64,000 nt of DNA from assembly GCA_024449915.1 (NCBI GenBank), contig JAMZAV010002186.1:1-64000 (forward strand), in the 5' to 3' direction. Below are positions 32,259 to 43,209 of the stretch, in pieces; within the stretch, counting starts at the first letter, position 1; each line of letters opens with the position of its first letter. This DNA is from Sweltsa coloradensis (Eukaryota > Arthropoda > Insecta > Plecoptera > Chloroperlidae). The translations under genes and the position numbers were made by a program. The notes beneath the pieces were generated by a model. The model saw only the letters and a program-made list of their open reading frames with translations. It did no database searches and was not told the origin of the DNA.

Positions 32259-35200
32259 GGGTCGTTCCATGTCAAGTGAACATGAAATAACCATCTTATT
32301 TTGGTCACCAACTCCAATTTTGATAAAATTGTGTATAGTTATTGAATACAAGAAATAAAATATACATAAAAAAATTTGAGCGTTCTAACTTCAACGGTCT
32401 GTGATTTACGGGCCAGTGAAAAACTCAAATTTGAGTTTTTCCGGGCGCGTTGCGGGTTACTGTTAAATTCATAACTTTCTTCCTATTTAACATAAAATGA
32501 TAATTTTTTTTTTAATTGTAGGTAATTTTTCACCCTACCCTGTCAAAACAAATGCATTTCACTAAAATAAGTAAATCAGCACAAAAAATCACAATATTGA
32601 TTTTGACCCAGAATAACTCAAAATCGTATCCTCCAAAAAATGTCAAAATTTATTTTTGATGTTTCTAACATATAATTAGCTTACACAAAAAATCTTATCT
32701 TGGGACACCTTTGGGATCAGAAGAAACAAGTACATACATGATCTAAAGCGTTACAAAAAGCTCATAATATACATAACATAGTGTGGTATAGGTCTGTTAA
32801 TAAGCAAGTGATTGGTACAACAAATAGCTAGGTGAATGATAAGCACCATAGGGCCTACCCATGCTCAGTCTGCACTGAAGTTTTTCCAGCAAGTATACCT
32901 AATGCACAAGGCAATTTTGAATTTATGTTAACTAGTGTAACATCCAAAAGTATATTACACACGTAGTAGGCCTACCTAATTCTGATTTTTCCATGCAGTG
33001 AGTTTGTGTGAGGCTTCCTCGCTTTCTTTTGAAGTTAGTGTATAGACTCGACCAGTCGCAGTTCGTGGGTCTACTACTGTCAGAACGGCTGTTGCATTTG
33101 TAGTGAGGATATCAGGTTGGCTTGGATATGAGAATGATGCATTTGGTGAAGAAAGCTTAGCTTCACTTCCTTGCTTGCAACAAATGTCTCAATGACACAT
33201 GCTATCCACCATTCTCCTCCATATGCACATGCTACAAAACCTTTTATATTATCAAACACAATTGTTTTATTTTCATTATCAACTCTCACAAGCTCTTCAC
33301 TCGATTCAGACGAGAACGAATACACACGAGTTTAAACCTTGGTCTGAGAAATTGGCATAAAAGAGTGTAGCTTCTGGGTGCCAGGTATGGGCCTGGACTG
33401 AGAAAATCTGGTTTCCAAAGTTTTTTCCATGGCAACATGCTCTTCATTGGTGCAGTACTCAAAACTCACGGAGGAAATGTCCTGTTTGGCCCAGTCATGC
33501 AGCTGCCTCGGAGTCATGATCTGAGATTCGTATGGTCTCTGAAGGCTAGCACGAGCAGCCAGTCTCTTGTAGGTTCCTCCCAAACCGTCACTAGCTCCCT
33601 TTCCATGGGAAGTGGCCGAGAAATGCCATTCAGCTTCAACAGAAAAGTCTTGTGCGTGGCAGCACAAGTTGACAAAATTCTTTCTGTTCTATACTGTGCA
33701 GCAGCCCCATCGGAGAAGTAGAATATTTTATTAACTAATTCAAACTTATTACGTAGATAGTTGATCATTTTTTAATAAAACAAGTGCACTGCAACAGTGT
33801 CGTGCTGTAGCACTCCGATGTGATAACAAAACTTGTGTGGTGTTCTTTTCCATCCACATTGTAGTAAATTACAAACGGATGGATAGTGGCGGACGAATTG
33901 TTCCAATGGAACCCTTGGGCTTCATCTTGTAACACGAAAGAATAATTCTCCGCAAAATCACATACAACTAGAAACTCCCCGGGCAGTAATGCTGACTTTA
34001 ATTTTGATTCAAAAGTTGACTGTTGAGTAGCAATGAAGAATGCGTAGAAGGTCATTTAGCTTTTCACACAACGTCTCCAAGAAATCATCTGCGGACTTTG
34101 TGAGTGTTTCAAGGGAGCATCTATCAGTTGATACCCACTGCTTGTAAGTGATTTCTTCAACCATTTCTTCTTCAAACACATTGCCTAGATGTTCTTTTAG
34201 TGAGAGCGCACCTGGGCAATACTGGCATTCATGGAGAAAACATTTTTCTTGTGGTGGATTACATATCATCTGTGCAAGACAGTGGTGATATGTCTTGATT
34301 TGAATGTCATCTCCAACTGTAAGTTCTGATAACTTTGCACCTAATAGCATAAGCTTAACGTTTTGGTGGATTGTACAAACGCATACAGAATGCGTTCCGC
34401 TAGCTCCAGGTAAAACACAATTCTTTGGGCGAAGTTCTGCAAACTTTGAAAACCCAATTGTGTGTTGAGGATACATTTCCTTGAATAGGCTATGTATTTC
34501 TTTCAGGTTGCACAACACAAGCCTTTTTTGTATGTGAACTCGTTTGCCATCCACTTTTAACAGAAACGTAATCTTTTTTGCCTGGCATTGCTCGGCTGAC
34601 ATCATCGGTTTCATACACTTTTTTCACTAACTCCACAATATTTTGAGACAAAGATTTCCAGGTTTCTGGTTAGTGTAGACAAGATGCCTTTATCCTTAAC
34701 GAGTTGTTTAGCTTTTCGTATCATACGGTTTGATGCTCCAAACTCTTGCTCCGTTCGTTTAATACTCCAACTTGCTGGAAGCACTGTCAAAACTTGAATC
34801 TTGTCACTTCGATTCATAGATGAATTAAATTTATCTTTCAACTGACTGATTATTTCGGCTGTATCTGTTTCTTTATTGTTACCAGAACTGTCTTCCGAAT
34901 CGCTGAAAAGTAACTTCCGCTTCAAAGCGCAATGCACTCGCTTAAGCTTTTCCTTAGGATATTTCTCTTGTGTTAGTTTTGATTTCTTAAACGGAGACTC
35001 TCCAATGGACAACAGGCTGGAATTAATTGTCGACAATGTCTCACCTTGGCTGATTTTCATTATTTCCTCATCTTGTTGAACTGGCTGTTTGTAACTGCAA
35101 CTGGGTTGCTCATGAAGATCTCCCTCGTCAACAAATGAAGTGCACGAGTCAGACGAGCTGCTACAATAGTCCTCTAAAGATTATATTTTCTGCACATATC

Positions 35201-36207
35201 ACAAAGTCTCCCTTCTAGTGGAAGATGAGGTAACTTTTTAAACATCCACTGCATTATCGGTCTGAGACCTCTTTGAAACTGGCATGATTAGCCCTATCAA
35301 ATGGATTGCAACAAGTTGAAAATTCCACTTTTTCTCCATTTTTCATGAGCTGTCACTTGAACAAATAACTATTTACCTTGTAATTTATAAATCCTCAACA
35401 AATCTCTATGTCCAAGTCTGTAAAGTAAACCATTGATAACTCACACCAATTATAACTCTCAATTATATGCGGTATGCCTACCAAATTATCTGTAAATCCA
35501 GGTGAACACTTGTTAAGTGAGACTTAACCATGTGCTGTACAGTGTAACAGGTACAAAAGCAAGATGGATGGTTAGGCCTACTGCTTGTTAAATGGTTTTT
35601 CTACTGCCTGTGTAATTAAGACGACAACAACAACAACATACTTTGGCACCAAATTCAAAATACAGAGTAGACAACTAGCATTATATCACAGATATCCTTT
35701 ATCTGTGATTATTAGTTAAATATACTACACAAGATGGCACTAAAATATTAATATATTCTGATCCAAAGGTGTCCCAAGATAAGATTTTTTATGTAAGCTT
35801 ATTATATGTTAGAAACATCAAAAATAAATTTTGACATTTTTTGGAGGATACGATTTTGAGTTATTCTGGTCAAAATCAATATTGTGATTTTTTGTGCTGA
35901 TTTACTTATTTTAGTGAAATGCATTTGTTCTGACAGGGTAGGATGAAAAATTACCCACAATTTTAAAAAAAAATAATCATTTTATGTTAATAGGAAGAAA
36001 GTTATGAATTTATCAGTAACCCGCAACGCGCCCGGAAAAACTCAAATTTGAGTTTTTCACTGGCCCGTAAATCACAGACCGTTGAAGTTAGAACGCTCAA
36101 ATTTTTTTATGTATATTTTATTTTTCAACAAAAATAATGGTGACAATTTTCAAACAAATCTGAGATGGTGACCCAAATGGCTGTGATCACTTGACATGGA
36201 ACGACCC
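32259..36207 (-). mobile_element. TTAA DNA transposon, 450 bp inverted ends, Kolobok-like
   Basis: 32,259-32,720 and 35,758-36,207 are inverted copies, over 90 percent alike by eye, starting GGGTCGTTCCATGTCAAG. Flanks read GAC-TTAA before and TAA-GTC after, as expected for insertion into GACTTAAGTC with a TTAA duplication from which one T was later lost. The interior is one minus-strand gene. TTAA targets are used by piggyBac and Kolobok; the protein is not piggyBac-like. Confidence 0.75.
33080..35300 (-). pseudogene. Transposase-like gene of the TTAA element, inactivated
   Basis: In reading order: an N-terminal segment with LCDMCRKYN (about 35,200), a Ser/Lys-rich part, an SIKRTEQEFGASNRMIRKAK helix-turn-helix-like segment (about 34,740), DDVSRAMPGKKDYVSV, KRLVLCNLKEIHSLFKEMYP, IGFSKFAELRPKNCVLPG and THSVCVCTIHQNVKL. 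A CX4C segment, GEFLVVCDFAENYSFVLQDE, YFSDGAAAQYRTERI and EWHFSATSHGKGASDGLGG follow. The Asp in CDFAENYS and FSDGAAAQY and the acidic/His residues of the last block could be DDE-type catalytic positions (inference). Frame changes near 35,180, 34,600, 34,570, 34,030 and 33,770 disable it. Confidence 0.7.
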
Positions 36208-36210
36208 TAA

Positions 36211-37735
36211 GTCAATCAGTTCTTGTCTTAGGAGTTTGTAAACGGTGACTTTGGAGCCGTCCTAGCAACGAAGCACATAATAAATTTCAGAGTTGTACTG
36301 AATCGGCCTTGTTGATTCTGGCGTTGATTCGCGGGTGTTCGCACTGTCCATACCACTCATTGCTATATTACCTATTAAAAATATCGATCTTTGGTTGGTT
36401 ATCGCTCACTCGTCGATTGCGTCGGGGCCTGCAGGGTTGGCTTGGTCGCTTTGATTTAAAGTCCCCCACTGAAAATCAGTTATATAACTGAGTGGGTAGA
36501 CTCTAAATAAAATTTATTTAAAATTTATTTTATTTAATCATTTAATTTCATAAAATGAGTATGAATTGATCAAATATAAACCAGAAAATGACAAAATTGA
36601 ATCACCGCCAAACACCGAAATAGGTGTAAATTTCATAATAACACCGAAATTCTCAAAATTAATGATTTTTACGACGAAAAGCACTAAAAATGGGAATTAT
36701 TGATAAATTACGGTGCAATTTTTTAAATTTTATGCAGTAGGCCTATAGTTCAACCAAATTAAGTTTTTATAAAATAAAGTTCAGAAAAAAATGATGAATT
36801 TACTTGTAGTAACTTGTATCAGTCTGAGCATAAGTACATTCAAACTTGTTTGTTTTGTGGCTAGAATGATATGCGAGCCGTAAACGAATATTACACACAT
36901 ATAAATTGGTAAATATAGATAAAACCGCTGAAATACAGCTTTAAACCAATAACACCGAAATTTTCAATTTGAAAAACGAAATTCACTAACTTACAAAATA
37001 AAACCACTTTCACGGACCTCTACTAATAAGCCTAGCTAACAATTAGCACCACAACAGATTCTGTCAAACTGTAGGCTACGCTAGGCGCTGCATTGTTTGG
37101 AACAACCATTTGTCAGAGTCTGTCAGTGTGGTCTGCTAACGCAAGACCTTCTATAACATACTTTACTTCCTGTAGCAGTGTTCTAGTCGTTTTTGCCGCT
37201 CTTAGAATATTTAAAAATGATGTTTTTAAAATGGCTAGGCCTGTAGGCCTAAATTATTGGATTATTATTCCACGGAAGAACAAAGTACCCGTAGGCCTAC
37301 ATATTTTTGTAATCGGGACGAAATACTTCTTCTAAAAAATCTATTTGTAGGGGCCTACAGTATTTGATGGAAGTGGAATAGGCCCCTATTCCCTATTGTG
37401 AAGAATCACTCAGCGGACCGGCATTACTTTGGAAGGTAATTTAAATGATTGAGCGGTATTGTATTACTTCTAGGCCTAGGCCTACATGGTTTGTGGAGTG
37501 TTTTAAGTCGGCGCACGTTAATTTGGGTACGGTACCTAGCTTATGTTTTTAGGTCATTTGAAAGGTTTGTGTTGATTGACATATTAATGTTGATGTTTAC
37601 GTTGTGAGTGTTTTTTTTGTCGGCTGGAGCGACGGCAGGGTGGAGGGAGGGAATTATGTTTTGTAGTGCTGGCAACTAAAGTTCTTTCCATTGATTGGAT
37701 ATTGCTTAACGTCTCATATTAATGCAACTTGGCTA
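36211..37735. other. UBR5 intron 1, no gene seen
   Basis: An AT-rich stretch with repeated ACACCGAAAT phrases (about 36,610-36,660 and 36,950) suggests an unresolved repeat. Nothing else recognised. Confidence 0.4.
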
Positions 37736-37789
37736 ATCTTTCCATGGGTTGGGGGGGCAACGCCCCCCACCGCCAACCCATGGAAAGAT
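37736..37789. repeat. Perfect short hairpin
   Basis: ATCTTTCCATGGGTTGG (37,736-37,752) pairs fully with CCAACCCATGGAAAGAT (37,773-37,789), and an inner GGGGGGC pairs with GCCCCCC. A further partial ACCCATGGAT follows. It may be a terminator-like or transposon-end structure; identity unknown. Confidence 0.8.
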
Positions 37790-37927
37790 GACCCATGGAT
37801 AGTTTGTGCATCAAATTTCATTTTGGAATTCCTAGTACCTACCTAGTTGATAGCACTGGTTTAGGCTGGAGTTGAGTTTGAAGATGGCTGCGTCTGGAAG
37901 TGATGGTTGTTTGTTACGTGTTGCTAG

Positions 37928-38388
37928 TAGGGATGGGACGTTAAACGTTTAGTGGACGGTTAGAGGTTATTAAATTCGCAAAACGTTAACTTTTTTTTTT
38001 ATCACTTTTGGAGCCTACACAAACACGGGCTAGCAGATTAGGCCGATAATTTTCTAAAAATGCTCAATTTTGGTGGAGGTGCCGGGTCCCAGGCTGTATT
38101 AAAACATCTTGTCTGTTGTGTATAATATGGTGCAAGTGCCGGGTTATTAAATGCAAGTGTGAATAAAACCGTTGTTAATTATTCGTCGGCCGGTCACAAG
38201 TACAAAATTACGATTTTTGTTATTAAACTTAGGCCTCTGCCTACCTTAATTTTAAAAAAAAAAATTTTTTTTTAGAAAATAGGGTGTAGGCCTAGAACGT
38301 TTAAACACAAAACATAAATAAACATTGAAACGCGATTAGTTCAAGGGGTTTTAACGTTTACGAAATTAAACGCTTTTTCCCATCCCTA
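37928..38388. mobile_element. hAT-like MITE (TAGGGATGGGA ends)
   Basis: It starts TAGGGATGGGACGTTAAACG and ends CGCTTTTTCCCATCCCTA. The perfect 8 bp duplication GTTGCTAG lies at 37,920-37,927 and 38,389-38,396. AACGTTAA-type tracts lie near both ends. The core motif occurs as GGTGGAGGTGCCGGGT at 38,072 and a variant at 38,129. Confidence 0.9.
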
Positions 38389-39197
38389 GTTGCTAGTGTC
38401 TGTTGTTTTGTGTTTATTTGTGTTTGTTTGTTCATATGAAAAGAAGAAGATGGCATAAGATGACGTAGTATTGTAGGATAGCTTAAGAAAGTGACTTGCT
38501 TATTATTTTAATTAGTGTGCCTAGTTAGTCGAAAAGTTGATAATGTAAATTGTGAACATTTTAATGCTTTGAATGATTCAATGGAAATGCCAGACGCACA
38601 GTCTGGTCCATTGAGGACTGACTTTCATGAATAGGCCTATGTAAAAGTAAATTGTAAAATTATATGCTTGTGTAGGCCTATGTGTAGTATATGTAAAAAT
38701 AGCAAAATAAATAAAGATTTCTACTCCCTACTACATATGAAAAGAAGTTTTATTTTGTAAACACTTGTGTGCGCCTGTTTAAAAATGTTTTACAATTGCT
38801 CCGTTAGGATGGTTCTTCTGGTGTTTTTTCAACCAAAAAAGGAATAAAAACATCGCTGAGTAAGCCTTTTCCTTTATTTTACCCAAATAGGGTGTAGGCT
38901 AAGCCCTAGGACATCATAAAAATCAAACTTGAGCTCTCCGACATCATTTTTGACATAACAACAGGTGACTGAAGCTGTAGTTGGGGGCAGCCCCCCGTGC
39001 TAAGTCACTTTCCCACAAATTTATTATGGAAGGCCGGTATCTTTCCTGGTCAAAAGTTGGCAACCCTACCCTAGGCCTAGTTGTGCACACAAACATCCAC
39101 TCCAAATATCCACAATCAACAGTAGGCTAGGCCTAGGCCTAGGTTACAAGCAAACCAGGCTGCCTAGGGCAATAGCCAATAAGTAACCGGCCTAGGC

Positions 39198-41079
39198 TAG
39201 GGTCGGATGACCACTGTGCGGACAGTTAAGGTTTTCGGACGTCCCCTCCCACTCTCAAAATCGATTTTTAATCGATGTTGCTGTAGATCGACTTAAAATT
39301 TCGACTATCCACTTCCAGACATCTCATTGGTTAGTTTTCAAACGCTGTAGCCAATCACAGCCATAAAATTATATTATATAGCCAAGGGAAAGAGAAACAG
39401 ACGAATTTACCAGCCTGCGGACGGGCGAACCTAGTGGCGGACAGCGCGAGGAACACTCTGCGGACACCTAATGGCGGCTGTCAGACGCTCTCTACAGCTG
39501 ACTTTGAACCCTTGTAGTTTCGTTAATATACATTAAATGTTAATTAGTCCTTGAAAATAATATTTATTAGTGATTCAGTTACATATATAAGTAGTTTAAA
39601 ACTCGCACAAGATTCACCTAGAGCCTATATTGCCTTGACCCAAGTTCCATTCCGTTGGCTATAGACGTCAATCACAACAAGGTGGCTTATTGCTGCGTAG
39701 ATATCGCTAATTTGCCATATCAAGTAACTTTGTTATGTTATTGATTAATTAATAACAATATACTTAAACAATAAATATATAGGAATAATAAAATTACCGC
39801 GTAAAGATCGACTGCCGCACTGCTTATCGCCTAGGCCTAGGTGGCCTAGGCCTACTTACCTCGGTCAAGAAATTGGGCCTAGGCCTACACGTAGACCGTG
39901 GAAAATATATTTAAAGGGTATTATTTGAGTTCTTTATTCAATTATAAGTGATTTACAGTAGGGCACACATATTTATTATAGGTAGTTTCCCAGTACAGAG
40001 CGATCCTGACGAACTGCAACTGAAAATTCTCGCCGAAAACGGAGAGCTGTCCGCGAGATAATTCTCGTACCTACACACCAAAAAATCTTCCCAGAGCTGT
40101 GTAGTACACTAGAATATATTACTTTTATGAATTTACAGTAGTTTGTATATGTTTACTTATTACTTCATTATATTTATGTGTAAGAGGCCTGTGAGGATCT
40201 GTGGAAACAACAAAACGGGGGTGTCCAACGGAAGTGTCCAACGGGAGTGTCCGACTGTCCGCAGGATGGTTCACGCTCACAGATACTTCAAAATAATAAT
40301 TCTGGTTACTAAATAGACAGCTATATGTCGTCAAAACTTATTTCCAGTAAAGGAAACATGTAGTATTTAAGTAATTTTGTGTAAATAAAAGGGTTCCCGT
40401 AATCTACGCGCCTCGAAGAACTGCATGAAAAATCCTCTCAAAGGTGAGTGTCCGCGGAGTGGTTTTCGAACGCGGACACGTCAAAATAACTTCTCAGGCT
40501 CTTTATTATAATAGTTTATTCACTTATCATTTATTTTAAGTAGGCTACATGTATTTATTTAATATATTTGAAGTGTAAGAGGTCCTGCAAGTGCATTGCG
40601 ACGAACTGCAAGTGAAAACAAACTGCGTCCGCAGGCTGGTCAAGGGCCGAATCGTGTGGGCGGAGTCTGCGGACATGACGCTTTTGTTAATTATCGACCA
40701 CTATTTACGCTTTCCTGCAAAAAAAGTTGATGATTATCAATAATTAAATATCCTTCAATTGTATAAAATGATCGTACGATATAAAATTGCACTAAATAAT
40801 AACAAAAATACTTACCAAACTTCGGTTCAAATTCTTGATGGCTGTTTAGCAGACCTAGAAAACTCGCGATCTCGACACATAACCTACAATTTTGTTTTAT
40901 AATAATAATACCGCCGGTGGTATTTTAGCCAATGAGACGTTTTCTTACAGAGGATTGAATTTCGGATGACGTGAAACCAAATTACCCAATGAAAAGGTTC
41001 AATTTAAATCCTTTAAGGTAAGTTTAAAACGGAAATGTCCGCAGAGTGTTCCCGTCCGCACAGTGGTAATCTGACCCTA
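39198..41079. mobile_element. DNA transposon-like element rich in GTCCGC motifs
   Basis: The ends are TAGGGTCGGATGACCACTGT and its near-complement ending GTGGTAATCTGACCCTA; 24 of the first bases include the shared block ACCACTGTGCGGAC. About a dozen GTCCGC or GCGGAC hexamers are spread through the element in both orientations, often beside CAGAGTGTTCC or GAACTGCA. No coding potential. Flanking GGCCTA repeats hide the target duplication. It ends 446 bases from the end of UBR5 exon 1. Confidence 0.6.
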
Positions 41080-41524
41080 GGCCTAGCCCCACTCAACAAA
41101 CAAGCAAGGCAAGGGGCCTAGGCAAAGGACAAGGGACAGACATGTCAATGCACATTTAAATGGATTATGTGTATGCCTAGGCCTGCCAAGCCCCCTTGTT
41201 TAGCTAGCACTAGGGCTAGCCCTAGCCCTAGGCCTAGTAGGCCTAGGCCCTAGGCTAGGGGCCTAGGAAGTCTCATAGGCCAAGTCATAACTGGAACACA
41301 GTGAAGTGGCCTAAAGCTATAATAACAAATCAACCATGGGCAAAATGAATGGTCTAGAGTACGCTAGCTTATAAACAGTTAGGGCCTACCTAGGCTAGGC
41401 CTATGGCCAAGGGTTAACCGATGGATCGAGCTTGACGATCCGAGGCTCGCAACTCCATTGTAGGATAGGCCCTAGATGCCTAGGGAAGGCCTAGCTCAAA
41501 GCAATTCTGAAAATCATAGTTTAC

Positions 41525-41586
41525 CTGTCATTTAGTTGATCTTCCGAACCTGGGAGTGGATGCACTACAAAGTGCAATGATGACAT
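41525..41586 (-). CDS. UBR5: UBR5 exon 1, start of the protein
   Basis: ATG at 41,586 opens MSSLHFVVHPLPGSEDQLND, almost the vertebrate UBR5 N-terminus (FVVHPLPGTEDQLNDR). It ends in phase 2 with AG before donor GTAAAC, and joins G of exon 2 to make the Arg codon. UBR5 is a very large HECT E3 ubiquitin ligase acting in N-degron recognition, chain branching and DNA-damage and transcription control. Only about a tenth of the protein is in this window. Intron 1 is 26.6 kb and full of transposons. Confidence 0.93.
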
Positions 41587-41672
41587 ATTGAAACGCAGTT
41601 ATTTTCACGAAAATTATATACAAAATGCATCAAAAACATGAACAATTTCAAGAAAATTTGGTTTACATTAAC

Positions 41673-41693
41673 ATCGTCGCCATGTTTTGTGTA
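41673..41693 (-). other. Possible upstream ORF of UBR5
   Basis: ATG GCG ACG ATG TTA ATG TAA lies 87 bases upstream of the UBR5 ATG. It matters only if transcription starts further upstream, which is not shown. Confidence 0.35.
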
Positions 41694-42017
41694 TTTGTGA
41701 ACGGTGAAGGAAACGGAAATACGTCACTTCGTTCGAGAACGCGCTTCCAGCCCTTCCAACCAAACTTGACCAACGAAAGCAAAGAAAATTTGATTTAATT
41801 AACTGATAATTATTTGTGAACGATCACATTAATAAGTCAGCTCTAGGATAAAACGTTGGGTATATTCTTCGCGCTGATAATATTACCAAAAATACCAAAT
41901 ACCAAAAATATTTTGTTTGTGGTTTATGATTTATTTGCATGGTTTGGTATGGTATTGGCCGTATGGAAAAAAAGCAATTGAAAGCTAAAAAAGAAGAAGA
42001 ACGAGAAATAAATTTAA

Positions 42018-42056
42018 ATGGCTGACACAACTGACATGGCAATGTTTATGCTGTAA
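42018..42056 (+). other. Possible upstream ORF of PARL
   Basis: ATG at 42,018 gives MADTTDMAMFML and stops at TAA (42,054-42,056), in the same frame as and 33 bases before the PARL ATG. It has three internal ATGs. Depends on an upstream transcription start. Confidence 0.4.
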
Positions 42057-42089
42057 TCTTTGTAAATTTTCGTAAGCCCTATCTACAAA

Positions 42090-42136
42090 ATGCATGGCAT
42101 TCAGGCAGTACTCCACGGAGGATTTTCTACGTCAAG
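42090..42136 (+). CDS. PARL: PARL exon 1, mitochondrial targeting start
   Basis: ATG at 42,090 gives MHGIQAVLHGGFSTS, basic/hydroxylated and free of acidic residues, as expected of a mitochondrial presequence. It ends in phase 2 (AG) at donor GTAAAA. Joined to A at the start of exon 2 it makes Arg and continues VLAFSRKCLPLPKL. This start is chosen because the frame joins perfectly, the residue type fits, and an in-frame TAA blocks the upstream ATG. There is no sequence homology to lean on in this fast-evolving part. Confidence 0.7.
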
Positions 42137-42450
42137 GTAAAATAAGGCTAGGCCTAGGCCTAGGGGCCTAGCCCGGCCAATATTACCAAAATAAAACTTG
42201 CTAACTAGGGCCTACCTTTGTGTAGGGTCTATCCAGGTTTAGGCAGACCCTGGGTCGCATGGCCTAGGGTCTAGGCCTAGGCTAGGCTAGGCCTAGACAG
42301 GTCCTGGCTCACATATCGTCAGTCTAATGAAAGTGTTTACATTTCTTTCTGCATTTGAGTTATTTTTACTCGGTTTGGTAGGGCCTAGGAGGCCTAGCTA
42401 GCAGAATCTCTACTTTCTAATAGGCTCACTGAGACCCAAGCAAAGCATAG

Positions 42451-42694
42451 GCTAGCCGGTAGGCCTAGGCCTACTCTTGCGGTTGGGGTCAGCCAACTTT
42501 TTGACACTGCGATTTTGGGGAAAAGCATAGGTTAAGGGGGGTAGTGCAAAGCGCGTATGTTGTAATAATAATGATAATATTGTAAAACATACGTGCTTTG
42601 CGCCCCGCCCCCCCCCCCCCCGCCTCCCCCTCCCCCTAACCTATGCTTTTCCCAGTTGACTGACCCCAACCGAAAAAGTACCGGCTAGCCTACT
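42451..42694. repeat. Inverted repeat with a C-rich strand
   Basis: GGTTGGGGTCAG, AAAAGCATAGGTTA and GCAAAGC..GTATGTT on the left recur inverted on the right around an AATAATAATGATAAT loop. The right arm contains a run of 15 or more C. The outer pair GCTAGCCGGTA/TACCGGCTAGC fixes the ends. It lies in PARL intron 1. Confidence 0.75.
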
Positions 42695-43209
42695 TCAAGG
42701 GACGCTCTACAATTAGCTCAACATTTAAGTTTTCCGTTACTGTTATAGGCCTAGGTCTAGGGCTACGTACATATCAGGACGCTCAAGGTAGTTTAAGGTA
42801 ATAAAACAGTTTGAAGGAATCGTTTTGAAAAACCTTCCCATAGGGCCTAGGTAGGCCTATAGGCCTATCAATTCAAATGCAAAGCAATTTGATGGAACAG
42901 CTATTAAAGTAGATATCCAACATAGCTGCACAGCACTGCTGGCCAGTCATAACCTTTTCCGATGTTTGTCTTATAAATATTAAATAGGCCTAGGGCCTAT
43001 CTCCCACTAGGTAGCTTTGACACGCAAGGTTGCGAATTCAAAGGTAGGCCCTAAGTACTGAGCGAAAACGGAAAGCCAAGGCCTATCCTTCCCATTGCTT
43101 GAAAAACAAACCAGAGAAAGCGGAAGGTGGCGAGATGGCGAGGGCATGGCGCATGGAACTGCTGTGAAATGTAGGCTATACCCTATCAGTCTTAGGCCTA
43201 CTCTAAAGA

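Larger units (their letters stand above)
41587..42089. promoter_or_regulatory. Bidirectional promoter between UBR5 and PARL
   Basis: The start codons diverge and are 503 bases apart. Within the region, CGGAAAT (ETS-like, 41,714-41,720) directly adjoins ACGTCA (CREB/ATF-like, 41,721-41,726), followed by a CpG-rich stretch TTCGTTCGAGAACGCGC. On the minus strand ATGGCGACGATG (41,693-41,682) resembles a YY1 site. No TATA box is evident. Transcription starts cannot be fixed from sequence. Confidence 0.55.

Noticed and set aside
33437..33721. 94-codon plus-strand open frame
   Set aside because: Antisense to the transposase-like gene that carries the recognisable FSDGAAAQY and SHGKGASDGLGG blocks.
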